Shown here: positions 1 to 6,875 of the stretch, piece after piece
How positions within the stretch are numbered: position 1 is the first letter of the stretch
Layout of the letters: each line of letters opens with the position of its first letter
NCBI GenBank assembly: GCA_002711555.1
Contig: PARQ01000014.1
Coordinates: forward strand, 81,934 to 92,849
Length of the DNA stretch: 10,916 bases
Source: Rhodospirillaceae bacterium
GTDB taxonomy: Bacteria > Pseudomonadota > Alphaproteobacteria > UBA8366
Direction: 5' to 3'
The notes under the pieces: generated by a model
Seen by the model: only the letters and a program-made list of their open reading frames with translations
Told to the model about the DNA's origin: nothing
Database searches by the model: none
Position numbers and translations under genes: made by a program

Positions 1-87
1 ATTGGAAAAACAGCAGGTGATAGTGCAGAGGTGAACACACCCCGCGGACAAAAAGACTACGAAATCATTAAAGTGGGCTACAAATAA
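1..87 (+). CDS. greA: Transcription elongation factor GreA, C-terminal end (partial)
   Basis: Reading frame 1 gives 28 codons and then TAA. The peptide begins IGKTAGDSAEVNTPRG and continues QKDYEIIKVGYK. This matches the end of the GreA C-terminal FKBP-like domain, where the family has a G-K-x-x-G-D-x-x-x-V-x-x-P-x-G pattern followed by a Y-E-I-x-x-V strand at the extreme C terminus. GreA binds the RNA polymerase secondary channel and stimulates cleavage of backtracked transcripts. The N-terminal coiled coil, which carries the acidic catalytic tip, lies outside the window. GreB ends similarly, but the short end after 'VGYK' and the PRG turn fit GreA better. The gene is convergent with the Lrp-type regulator to its right. 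The fragment was found by translating the window edge and is too short to assess for damage. Confidence 0.9.
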   Translation: MGKTAGDSAEVNTPRGQKDYEIIKVGYK

Positions 88-343
88 TATTTTAGCACAA
101 GATTTTTTGACAGTCGTTGTATGAAAAGCACGTTCTTGAAAGTGCGTTTATTAAGCGGATAAGATATCCCTTTAGTCGAAATCCTGTTTTGGATAGTGCC
201 ATTATGTCGTGTTACGGGTAGAGCTAACACTTACTTTAATGCACAGGCACCAAGCTTCTGATTGTGCCAGTTAACCGTTCGATGTGTCCGCATCTGCCGT
301 TACAATTAGCAAATCATTGGTTGTAACTATCGAAAAAAACACG
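88..343. other. Gene-free convergent intergenic region
   Basis: This is the gap of about 256 bp between the stop of greA (+) and the stop of the Lrp-type gene (-). I see no convincing ORF or RNA gene. It contains a perfect 6-bp inverted repeat GTGTTA (209-214) / TAACAC (225-230). It also contains an imperfect hairpin, GCAC at about 129-132 with GTGC at about 143-146. Neither is followed by a U-run strong enough to call a terminator. A consensus-like TTGACA at 107-112 has no matching -10 at 16-18 bp. Transcription of both genes presumably ends here, but the site cannot be fixed from sequence. Confidence 0.5.
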
Positions 344-847
344 TCAATCCAGAATAGTGCTCAATATATCCATATCTTTTTCAATTGGCACGCCGAAGTC
401 CTGCTTCGAAGCTCTTATTGCTAGTGCCGACTTAACATGACTAACATTAGGAGCTGCAGTAAGAGTGGAAGTTAAGAAATTGTTGTAGGACTCCCAATCG
501 CCTGCCACAACACGCAATAGAAAGTCTGTATCCCCGGCAAGCATATAGCAATCCCGCACTTGCGGCCATCCCTCAACCAACGCCTCAAACGCGGCAAGGT
601 CGTTGTCAGCTTGGCTTTTGAGGCCTACCTGTGCAAACACTGTCACTCCATAGCCAAGCATTTCCCCATCAATATCTGCATGATAACCGCGGATAACGCC
701 TGATTTCTCGAGTGCTCTAACACGGCGCAAACACGGCGGAGCGGAAATTTTCGCACGACGTGCTAGGTCTACATTAGTCATGCGACCATTAGCCTGTAAA
801 TCTTGTAAAATACTCAAATCAATATTGTCTAACTTAACCCTGCCCAT
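344..847 (-). CDS. Lrp/AsnC family transcriptional regulator
   Basis: This is a 167-residue protein of the Lrp/AsnC family, small regulators that respond to amino acids and form dimers to octamers around DNA. The N terminus (about 4-60) is the AsnC-type winged helix-turn-helix: it opens KLDNIDLSILQDLQANGRMT, with the recognition helix around ISAPPCLRRVRALEKSG (34-50). Residues of about 65-145 form the RAM ligand-binding domain, with the characteristic GDTDFLLRV segment at 105-113, where family members bind the amino-acid effector. The length is normal for the family (about 150-170). The ATG is preceded on the minus strand by AAGGAA (855-860 on the plus strand) at 7 nt, which supports this start. 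It is divergent from the ELM1-like gene across about 110 bp, an arrangement in which Lrp-type proteins often regulate themselves and the neighbour. That regulation is inference. The effector amino acid cannot be read from sequence. Confidence 0.95.
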   Translation of the reverse strand: MGRVKLDNIDLSILQDLQANGRMTNVDLARRAKISAPPCLRRVRALEKSGVIRGYHADIDGEMLGYGVTVFAQVGLKSQADNDLAAFEALVEGWPQVRDCYMLAGDTDFLLRVVAGDWESYNNFLTSTLTAAPNVSHVKSALAIRASKQDFGVPIEKDMDILSTILD

Positions 848-960
848 AATGATGTTCCTTTTTTATCGCGCAATAATATTACAAAGATTAAGATGTACGA
901 AACACTATTTAGACTGAAATGACACGACGCTAACGAAGCAACAACGGATCTGTAGAGCCT
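848..960. promoter_or_regulatory. Divergent promoter region between Lrp-type gene and ELM1-like gene
   Basis: This short AT-rich interval must hold the promoter of the leftward regulator, and probably that of the rightward block. On the minus strand a -10-like TAATATTAT lies around 866-876, and the ribosome binding site AAGGAA is at 855-860. No clear -35 partner stands out. No well-formed promoter was recognised for the rightward gene. An Lrp-type binding site here is expected from gene layout, but no symmetrical operator is evident. Confidence 0.4.
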
Positions 961-1944
961 TTGCCTATCACTTCTCTCTCAATCTGGACATTGACCGATG
1001 GTAAAATCGGCATGGCTAGTCAGTGCCTTGGGTTAGCCGAAGCATTGCTTGGTTTAGTAGATAAGGGAACCATTGTAGAAAAAGTCATCCTCCCAAAAGC
1101 ACCCTGGAAATGGCTGCCAGCCAGATTGTGGCCTTCTTTCATAGATTGCGCAGGTCCAGGTAGCGATGTGATCGAAATGCCATGGCCAGATGTTGTTATC
1201 AGTTGTGGACGTAATGCTGTGGGTCCAACTCTGGCGATCAAATCGCGGAGTTCTGGCGCAACATTCATCATTCATGTCCAACACCCCCGAGTAAAAATAT
1301 CGCATTACGACCTAATTTCAGCCCCGATCCACGATGGGCTACATGGTCAAAATGTCATTCAGGTTAATGGATCCATGCATCGTATCACACCTGAAATGCT
1401 TAAATCTGCCTCACGTCAGTTTTCAAAAATAATTGATCCATTGCCCCACCCCAGGATTGCAGTTCTTATTGGCGGAAGCAATAGTAGTTATAACATGACT
1501 GCTGGAAACATAAGACGTATCGCACTAGACTTGGTGGCCATCAATAAACAAACGGGGGCCGGGCTGATGATAACTACATCACGGCGGACAACCGCGGCCA
1601 ATTCTCAACTTCTGCGCAACGCGATAGGGAATATTCCAAATGTTTTTTGGGATGGGAAGGGTGAAAACCCATACTTTGCTTTTCTCTCTGCCGCTGACGC
1701 AATCATCGTAACGTGCGACTCTGTCAACATGATTACGGAGGCAGCTGCTTCAGGCAAACCATTACTTATAGCTGAGCTTGACGGTCAGAATCGTAAGTTA
1801 GAAGCCTTTCATCAATCGCTCTATCTTCAAGGTATTGCTAGGCCGTTTAAGGGTTATTTGGAAGATTGGAGCTATCAGCCCTTAAATGAACCAGCACGGG
1901 TAGCAAGAGAGGCGCTGCGGCGTATCCAAGAAGCTCAAAGGTGA
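961..1944 (+). CDS. ELM1-like (COG3660-type) GT-B-fold protein
   Basis: This 327-residue protein belongs to the bacterial family annotated as mitochondrial fission ELM1, after a plant homologue. Family landmarks appear in order: WTLTDGKIGMASQ (9-21), SCGRNAVG (81-88), HVQHPR (105-110), APIHDGL (121-127), GSMHRITPE (137-145), LIGGSNSSY (169-177), TTSRRTT (205-211), ENPYFAFLSAADAIIVT (235-251) and CDSVNMITEA (252-261). The second half resembles the nucleotide-sugar-binding half of GT-B glycosyltransferases, with a late Glu in 'MITEA'. A transferase-like role on a surface glycan or lipid is therefore plausible, but no bacterial activity is known to me. No signal peptide or membrane segment is seen. 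The start is TTG: the nearest upstream in-frame stop is at 931-933, there is no ATG or GTG between, and the first ATG (1012) would delete the conserved LTDGK motif. The ribosome binding site is weak. It heads the rightward block. Confidence 0.9.
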   Translation: MPITSLSIWTLTDGKIGMASQCLGLAEALLGLVDKGTIVEKVILPKAPWKWLPARLWPSFIDCAGPGSDVIEMPWPDVVISCGRNAVGPTLAIKSRSSGATFIIHVQHPRVKISHYDLISAPIHDGLHGQNVIQVNGSMHRITPEMLKSASRQFSKIIDPLPHPRIAVLIGGSNSSYNMTAGNIRRIALDLVAINKQTGAGLMITTSRRTTAANSQLLRNAIGNIPNVFWDGKGENPYFAFLSAADAIIVTCDSVNMITEAAASGKPLLIAELDGQNRKLEAFHQSLYLQGIARPFKGYLEDWSYQPLNEPARVAREALRRIQEAQR

Positions 1945-2035
1945 TACTCTCCACTGTGTTTCACTTACTAAAGCCGCTCCGCTATGCTATGAAAATGGTA
2001 ACTTAATACACAACAACTACGGTTAAGTGTTTCGG

Positions 2036-2668
2036 ATGTTAAATTTCGCGGCCTTTCGTGACATGCCTCTCGAGCACGCCCCTTTTGATCACTTGATAGT
2101 TCCAAATTTTATTTGCGAATCGGCTCTTGCCGATATAAATGAAAGTTTTCCTGAAATTCGGCACACAGGCAGCTTCCCTGTAAGCGCTTTAAAAATACAT
2201 GGAGCCTTTAAATATTTCGTTGATCAACTCAGAGGAAAAGAGTTCGAACAGGTAATAAGCGAGAAGTTCTCGATTGACCTTTCAAACCAGCCAAATATGT
2301 TAACAGTCCGGGGGCAATGTCGAGCGCAAGATGGAAAAATACACCGTGATTCCGGTGGGAAAATTATTACTGTATTGGTTTATCTGAATGGACACTGGGA
2401 TCAATCAGGCGGGCAGCTTCGCCTTTTACACTCAGAAAACGATATTGAAGACTATTCAGTGACAGTCCCACCCGTTGCAGGGACACTGCTTGCCTTCCGT
2501 TGCTCCAATAATGCGTGGCACGGCCACAAATCATATGTGGGAGAACGGCGTTCAATGCAACTAAACTGGGTGAGAAGCCGTCCCTATTTATGGAGGGAAG
2601 CAATACGGCATAATTTATCTGCAATGTTGAAAAATTTTAGTGGCCGGAGTTCGGCAAGCAAAACATAA
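2036..2668 (+). CDS. 2OG-Fe(II) oxygenase (prolyl-4-hydroxylase-like)
   Basis: This is a probable 2-oxoglutarate- and Fe(II)-dependent dioxygenase of 210 residues with a double-stranded beta-helix fold. The iron triad is visible: the HxD motif is in KIHRDSGGK (H103, D105), and the distal His is in NNAWHGHKSYVGERRS (H162). The Arg that binds 2-oxoglutarate is at +10 (R172). Around these are the usual strands: ITVLVYLN, a GGQLRLL turn before the distal strand, and VPPVAGTLLAF leading to the distal His. The reaction would be hydroxylation or another oxidation of an unknown substrate. The N terminus (PFDHLIVPNFI) is typical of small bacterial members. The ATG at 2036 is chosen; a GTG at 2027 adds only three residues, and neither has a clear ribosome binding site. 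It lies 91 bp after the ELM1-like gene and 13 bp before the 638-aa gene, so it is probably co-transcribed with the latter. No signal peptide is seen, so it is likely cytoplasmic. Confidence 0.87.
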   Translation: MLNFAAFRDMPLEHAPFDHLIVPNFICESALADINESFPEIRHTGSFPVSALKIHGAFKYFVDQLRGKEFEQVISEKFSIDLSNQPNMLTVRGQCRAQDGKIHRDSGGKIITVLVYLNGHWDQSGGQLRLLHSENDIEDYSVTVPPVAGTLLAFRCSNNAWHGHKSYVGERRSMQLNWVRSRPYLWREAIRHNLSAMLKNFSGRSSASKT

Positions 2669-2681
2669 AAATGGATACAGA

Positions 2682-4598
2682 ATGGCCCTTCAAATAGAAA
2701 CATTTAGTAATAAGACCGGCGGTTTCAGCGCTTTCAAAGCTATTGGCCACCCGTTAGTTATGAAAAAAGCAGTGGCCTTGATAACTCAGCTCGCTGAAAG
2801 CGGGCCAATAGCAATCTTCGATCCGCAGGGACTAGCGAACGCTTTCGCGGAGGTGCATGACTGCAGTCGTTTGCAAATTAACGGCTGCTATGTGCAAGAC
2901 GTTGAGATGATAGGCACTAAGATTTTCGGACTAGATGCACAATCCATCACCAAATTATCTCCGAGCACAGCGAACACAATTTTTGTCGTCACCTTCGACA
3001 CCGCAAAGATAATTGGAAATATCAGTCACCTTTTAGGTTCCAATACCCAAATCTTCAGTCTCGATAATATGCGTCTTGAGGATACAATGCTTACCAATCC
3101 ACGTCGTTATCTGGACCCAATGAATTTCGCGACAAATTTTGCATTTTTCAGAGACACTGGGACAGACCACACTCGTCTGGTAAGCGCTAATTATTGGGCA
3201 GGTTACGGTGCAAAAGATATAAAAATTTGGTGCAGGCTTTTTAGCAGCAGAGGAGACATTCTTGCAGACTGGGAGCATTGCTTGGATGATAAAGTTTCTA
3301 CGATTGTTATTGACTCGATGGAAATACGTCGTCGATTTAAACTAAAAGATTTTTCAGGTCAGCTATTTCTTCATGTTGTAGGTGCGGCTGGGCATGACGT
3401 AGTAAAATATGCGCTTGATACTTACGGTAATGATGAAACGACACTCTCATGCACACACGACGCTAATGCATGGCCTGCAGACTTATACGGCGGCCTGCCA
3501 GCCCCGAGATTGGGTGAGAAGGTGGTGCTTTGGGTGCAAAATAGTCATCCGTGTCCAATTACAAAGGGTGCAATTGGACTGAATCGGATGGGTGATAAGG
3601 ATATAGTCTGGCTCGACAAAGAAATACCTGCATTTGCCTCCTTGCCATTAGATATCTCAAGCCTGCTACCCGATGTAAAATGGCCAGCCCAGATTGAGAT
3701 AAATGCTGGTAAACATTTTGTTAGACCGCGCTATGAAATAACAACAGCCCAAGGTAGAAGCCGCATAAGCCATCCTAACGTAGAGCGCAATGACCTAAAA
3801 ACCGACGCCAAAATTCCAGAGCTTAATACCCTTTTGGGTAAGGGTTACCTTTTGCCTGCCCCAATACTGCCCTGCAAACGGTTCAAGACAACAATTCTTC
3901 CAACGCCAATGGCCACTAATCAGAAGAATTTACCGGTCGCAGCTGTTGCTTACGACCATCAGGGTAGTGAAATTGCACGGCATACTTTCGGATGTTTAAA
4001 ACGAAATCACGAGGAATATTTAGATGCTGATCTTTGGTTGGGCAGTAAAATAGATCATTGTTTAAAGGCTGGTTATGGCCATGTTGAATTAGTTTATGAC
4101 TTCTCTGATGGTGGTGACGCGGATGGATGGCTTCACGGACTATTCCGTTACGAGGATAGGCATAGCGGCCACGCCGCGGAGACCAGCTTCGGAGCACACA
4201 TTTTCAATTGTATCCTCACATATAAGGATGAACCACAATCGTATGCTGGTCCACCGCCTGGATTGAGCACTCGTCTTTTTCTTCGTACCGGACGCAAACC
4301 GCAAGACGCATTATGTCACTTGATCTATCCCGCTTCCACTCCATGGCATAAATTCAGTCGAACGGAGCTAATCTTACACAATCGAAGTGGCCAGATCATT
4401 GCAACCGAAAACATTACTATTCCATGTGGAGGATCATTGCATTTCCGTTACAGTGAAACCTTTGACAAAGCCAGCATCACAAAAGCCGGCGATGATTCCT
4501 ACGTACTTATCCGGGACACGACTTGCCGGCTTTTTGGATATCACGGGCTTAGTGACCGCGAAAATAGTTTTAGCCTAGACCACATGTTTGGTTTTTAG
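2682..4598 (+). CDS. Conserved-looking protein of unknown function, 638 aa
   Basis: I do not recognise this family. The protein is soluble, with no signal peptide or membrane helix. Residues 1-140 look alpha/beta, with hydrophobic strands such as PIAIFD (42-47) and TIFVVTF (99-105), reminiscent of a Rossmann-like fold (inference). The rest is beta-rich and dense in blocks that look constrained: DPMNFATNFAFFRD (145-158), NYWAGYG (170-176), HVVGAAGHDVVKYAL (231-245), CTHDANAWPADLYGGLPAP (257-275), LWVQNSHP (283-290), RISHPNVER (361-369), YLLPAPILP (389-397), DADGWLHGLFRYEDRHSGHA (479-498) and PPPGLSTRLFLR (524-535). Several His/Asp clusters could bind metal or a substrate, but this is not shown. 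Start choice: ATG 2682 lies 6 nt after GGA (2673-2675). A GTG at 2640 would add 14 poor-quality residues overlapping the upstream gene and lacks a ribosome binding site. It lies between the 2OG oxygenase and the LysR gene with gaps of 13 and 15 bp. Confidence 0.88.
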   Translation: MALQIETFSNKTGGFSAFKAIGHPLVMKKAVALITQLAESGPIAIFDPQGLANAFAEVHDCSRLQINGCYVQDVEMIGTKIFGLDAQSITKLSPSTANTIFVVTFDTAKIIGNISHLLGSNTQIFSLDNMRLEDTMLTNPRRYLDPMNFATNFAFFRDTGTDHTRLVSANYWAGYGAKDIKIWCRLFSSRGDILADWEHCLDDKVSTIVIDSMEIRRRFKLKDFSGQLFLHVVGAAGHDVVKYALDTYGNDETTLSCTHDANAWPADLYGGLPAPRLGEKVVLWVQNSHPCPITKGAIGLNRMGDKDIVWLDKEIPAFASLPLDISSLLPDVKWPAQIEINAGKHFVRPRYEITTAQGRSRISHPNVERNDLKTDAKIPELNTLLGKGYLLPAPILPCKRFKTTILPTPMATNQKNLPVAAVAYDHQGSEIARHTFGCLKRNHEEYLDADLWLGSKIDHCLKAGYGHVELVYDFSDGGDADGWLHGLFRYEDRHSGHAAETSFGAHIFNCILTYKDEPQSYAGPPPGLSTRLFLRTGRKPQDALCHLIYPASTPWHKFSRTELILHNRSGQIIATENITIPCGGSLHFRYSETFDKASITKAGDDSYVLIRDTTCRLFGYHGLSDRENSFSLDHMFGF

Positions 4599-4613
4599 GA
4601 AGAGGTCGCTGGG

Positions 4614-5525
4614 ATGGCAATCGACTGGGATAAACTTCGTGTCTTCCACGCAGTTGCAGAGGCTGGAAGTTTCACCCATGCCGTAAATACGTTGAATTTG
4701 AGCCAATCAGCAATCAGTAGACAAATAAGTACACTAGAAACCAGCCTCGAAAATACTTTGTTTCATCGCCATGCGCGCGGTTTGATGCTCACCGAGCACG
4801 GAGAGAACCTCTACCGAACAACTCATGACGTTTTCCACAAACTCGCCATGGTTGAGGCTCAAATTACAGAAGATAAAAAACGCCCGAGCGGACCTTTGAA
4901 GATTACTACCACTGTCGCACTTGGGTCGCTTTGGCTCACTCCGCGAATAAAAGAATTCATAGACACCTACCCGGAAGTCGAGGTTCATTTAGTTTTAACC
5001 GATGGTGAACTTGACCTCAGCATGCGTGAGGCTGACATCGGGATTCGACTCTCACCACCACGACAATCGGACCTCATTCAACGAACTCTGATGCCGGTGA
5101 GATCACATGTCTATGCATCGCCAGAATACCTTGAAGAAAAAGGCACGCCTCAAACACCCGAAGAGCTGGACAACCACAGATTGATTGTTTATGGCCGCGA
5201 CCTATCACCACCGGTCCCCTCCATTAACTGGCTACTCGACTTGGGTGCAAAGAAAGGACAGAAAAGAGAACCTGTGCTAACCGTAAACAATCTCTACGGA
5301 GTTTATCGAGCAGCACGTGGTGGGCTTGGCCTTGCGGGCTTACCCGATTATATGATCGCGCACGACAGCAATTTAGTAAAAGTTTTGCCTCAATTCGGTG
5401 GACCGGAAATTCAAGCTTTTTTTGTTTATCCAGAGGAATTACGCCACTCAAAAAGAATAGCGGTCTTCAGAGATTTCTTGCTACGTCAAGTAGTTAAGAA
5501 ACCCTTTCAGTTACCCACAGGTTAA
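4614..5525 (+). CDS. LysR-type transcriptional regulator
   Basis: This 303-residue regulator has the full LysR architecture. The N-terminal winged helix-turn-helix covers about 6-64, including AEAGSFTHAVNTLNLSQSAI (15-34) and SRQISTLE (35-42), and ends LMLTEHGE. A linker helix follows, then a periplasmic-binding-protein-like effector domain (about 92-297), with LKITTTVALGSLWLTP at its start and the second-lobe signature LYGVYRAARGGLGLAGLPDY. Such proteins act as tetramers, usually on a divergent or adjacent target, in response to a small molecule that cannot be deduced here. The start is well supported: AGGAAGAGG (4597-4605) lies 8 nt before ATG and begins inside the stop codon of the preceding gene. 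That suggests translational coupling with the 638-aa gene. Being the last gene of the same-strand block instead of divergent is slightly unusual for LysR-type regulators. The 3' end faces msrP. Confidence 0.95.
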   Translation: MAIDWDKLRVFHAVAEAGSFTHAVNTLNLSQSAISRQISTLETSLENTLFHRHARGLMLTEHGENLYRTTHDVFHKLAMVEAQITEDKKRPSGPLKITTTVALGSLWLTPRIKEFIDTYPEVEVHLVLTDGELDLSMREADIGIRLSPPRQSDLIQRTLMPVRSHVYASPEYLEEKGTPQTPEELDNHRLIVYGRDLSPPVPSINWLLDLGAKKGQKREPVLTVNNLYGVYRAARGGLGLAGLPDYMIAHDSNLVKVLPQFGGPEIQAFFVYPEELRHSKRIAVFRDFLLRQVVKKPFQLPTG

Positions 5526-5703
5526 TGTCTGCTTCTCTACGATGTAAAAGTAAAATAAATAGCTTAATTTCGTGGCGCAAAGTGAAAACTGGGGACGTAC
5601 CTGCTTCCAAAAAATGGGGTTCAAAGTTCAATAAGCAAACTAAGTGCTTTAGTTCGAATAAATATTGAATGCTCCACGATATTGTATTCACTCAATGTTG
5701 CAA
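5526..5703. other. Convergent intergenic region between lysR-type gene and msrP
   Basis: This is 178 bp between two convergent stops. The only structure I see is an AT-rich inverted repeat AACTAA (5638-5643) / TTAGTT (5649-5654) with a 5-nt loop and no T-run. It is at best a weak bidirectional termination signal. No ORF, tRNA or transposon remnant was found. Confidence 0.4.
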
Positions 5704-6687
5704 TTAGCGATATAGCTTCGCACCTAATTTTCTCCTCAACCCAGTATACAGACTAGCTACAAAATCCCCATACCCGTTATACAACAATGTGGGCTCTCTA
5801 TTTGCTCTCCCAAGAGGCTGTTCAGTTGCCTGGCTCCAACGCGGATGAGCAACCGACGGGTTGACGTTTGCCCAGAAGCCGTATTCCCCACCTTGCGCTC
5901 TCTCCCAAAATGTCATTGGGCGATCTCTTACAAAGGTAAACCTTGTGATTGATTTAATTGATTTAAATCCATACTTCCAAGGGACCACAAGACGCAGTGG
6001 CGCTCCATTTTGTTTGGGGATAGGCTTGCCGTAGATGCCGGTTGCGATAAACGACAACTCATTCGCAGCTTCAGCCATGGTAAGACATTCCACATATGGC
6101 CATTCATACCATGTTTGTCGAACACCTGGCATGTATGAATCGTCTGCGATTGTTTCCATTCTCAGATACCTTGCATCCGAAGTTGGTTTGGCAAGATTAA
6201 GTAATGTACGTAATGGAAACCCGCTCCAAGGAACAATCATTGACCAAGCTTCAACACAACGAAAGCGATACACCCTCTCTTCGAGCTGCACCTGTCGTAA
6301 CAAACCGTCGATGTCAATTTTAATTACTTCTTCAACCTCACCGTCAATGCGAATTTCCCAAGGTTCAATTCTCATGGCCTGTGCAGCAGGCGCGATATTT
6401 TTATGACTCCCGAATTCATAAAAATTATTATACCGAGTGACTAAGCCCTCTTTTGTTACCGGGCGTTTCACTGCGTATTTAAGGTTTCGTGTGACCGGAT
6501 AAAGGTTTGATTTCGAGGTGACATCAATGTTGGCCATACAAGTATTTGATTTAGAAAAAATGCCAAAACCCATCGAGGCTCCAAAAAGCCCTATCGCATT
6601 TACGAACTTTCGTCTTTCAAAGAATATTTTTTCATCGGTCGTGGAGCGTTCTGCCAGATCCCAACCGTACTTTCGCTTAAGCAACAT
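5704..6687 (-). CDS. msrP: Protein-methionine-sulfoxide reductase catalytic subunit MsrP (YedY)
   Basis: This 327-residue periplasmic molybdoenzyme of the sulfite-oxidase fold reduces methionine sulfoxide in envelope proteins. Evidence includes a twin-arginine leader ERRKFVNAIGLFGASMGFGI (24-43, arginines 25-26), the family's NNFYEFG (87-93), and the molybdopterin-ligating cysteine C144 in YRFRCVEAWSMIVPWSGFPL (140-159). YMPGVRQTWYEWPYVE (185-200), YGKPIPKQNGAPLRLVVPWK (219-238) and the terminal NPSVAHPRWSQATE (276-289) are also diagnostic. The length is close to E. coli MsrP (about 334). The start is supported by GGAG 8 nt upstream on the minus strand. The Tat motif has Glu instead of the usual Ser/Thr before RR, a modest deviation. 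The haem membrane partner gene msrQ, normally next to msrP, is not adjacent: the next gene upstream is divergent and unrelated, and downstream is the convergent LysR gene. Electrons may come from an MsrQ encoded elsewhere or another donor. Confidence 0.95.
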   Translation of the reverse strand: MLLKRKYGWDLAERSTTDEKIFFERRKFVNAIGLFGASMGFGIFSKSNTCMANIDVTSKSNLYPVTRNLKYAVKRPVTKEGLVTRYNNFYEFGSHKNIAPAAQAMRIEPWEIRIDGEVEEVIKIDIDGLLRQVQLEERVYRFRCVEAWSMIVPWSGFPLRTLLNLAKPTSDARYLRMETIADDSYMPGVRQTWYEWPYVECLTMAEAANELSFIATGIYGKPIPKQNGAPLRLVVPWKYGFKSIKSITRFTFVRDRPMTFWERAQGGEYGFWANVNPSVAHPRWSQATEQPLGRANREPTLLYNGYGDFVASLYTGLRRKLGAKLYR

Positions 6688-6875
6688 TCCAAAAACTCCA
6701 TTAATTTGCCTTTTGAAGTTAATTAGTGGGCTTTATCTTCAATGCAACATGCCGCTTGAATTGATGGAATGCCATTTTCAGTGATTTAACTTTACACCAA
6801 TGGCTAGGCACTCCTTTATAGGTCCTAGAAGTGAGTGTGGAAAGATTAACAACGAACAAATTGAGGAGCATCTCA
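6688..6875. promoter_or_regulatory. Divergent promoter region, msrP and DUF6445-like gene
   Basis: This interval holds the start signals of both divergent genes. For the rightward gene, a possible sigma-70 promoter is TTTACA (6791-6796) and TTTATA (6815-6820) with an 18-bp spacer. Overlapping it is an inverted repeat of CTAGG at about 6804-6808 and CCTAG at about 6824-6828, which could be an operator. The ribosome binding site AGGAG (6864-6868) lies 7 nt before ATG 6876. For msrP the GGAG is within about 12 nt of its ATG, and no clear -35/-10 pair was recognised. Promoter calls are by eye only. Confidence 0.35.

Noticed and set aside
107..135. TTGACA downstream of greA as a promoter
   Set aside because: No acceptable -10 occurs at 16-18 bp, and the only gene to the right within reach is on the opposite strand.
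241..268. GCACA...TGTGC and GGCAC...GTGCC alternatives as a structured RNA or tRNA remnant
   Set aside because: The arms are five bases and mutually exclusive, and no cloverleaf or conserved tRNA positions are present.
1020..1305. Two overlapping minus-strand frames of 83 codons inside the ELM1-like gene
   Set aside because: They are shadows of a gene with clear family motifs, with no ribosome binding site or protein-like motif of their own.
2640..2681. Extended GTG start giving 14 extra residues to the 638-aa protein
   Set aside because: No ribosome binding site precedes it, and it overlaps the end of the oxygenase gene. The ATG at 2682 has a GGA at suitable distance.
5638..5654. AACTAA/TTAGTT hairpin as a terminator between lysR-type gene and msrP
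   Set aside because: The stem is six mostly A-T pairs without a following T-run, so it would be too weak to call.
6831..6875. GTG start upstream of the DUF6445-like ATG
   Set aside because: The AGGAG at 6864-6868 is placed ideally for the ATG at 6876. The extra residues show no family likeness.
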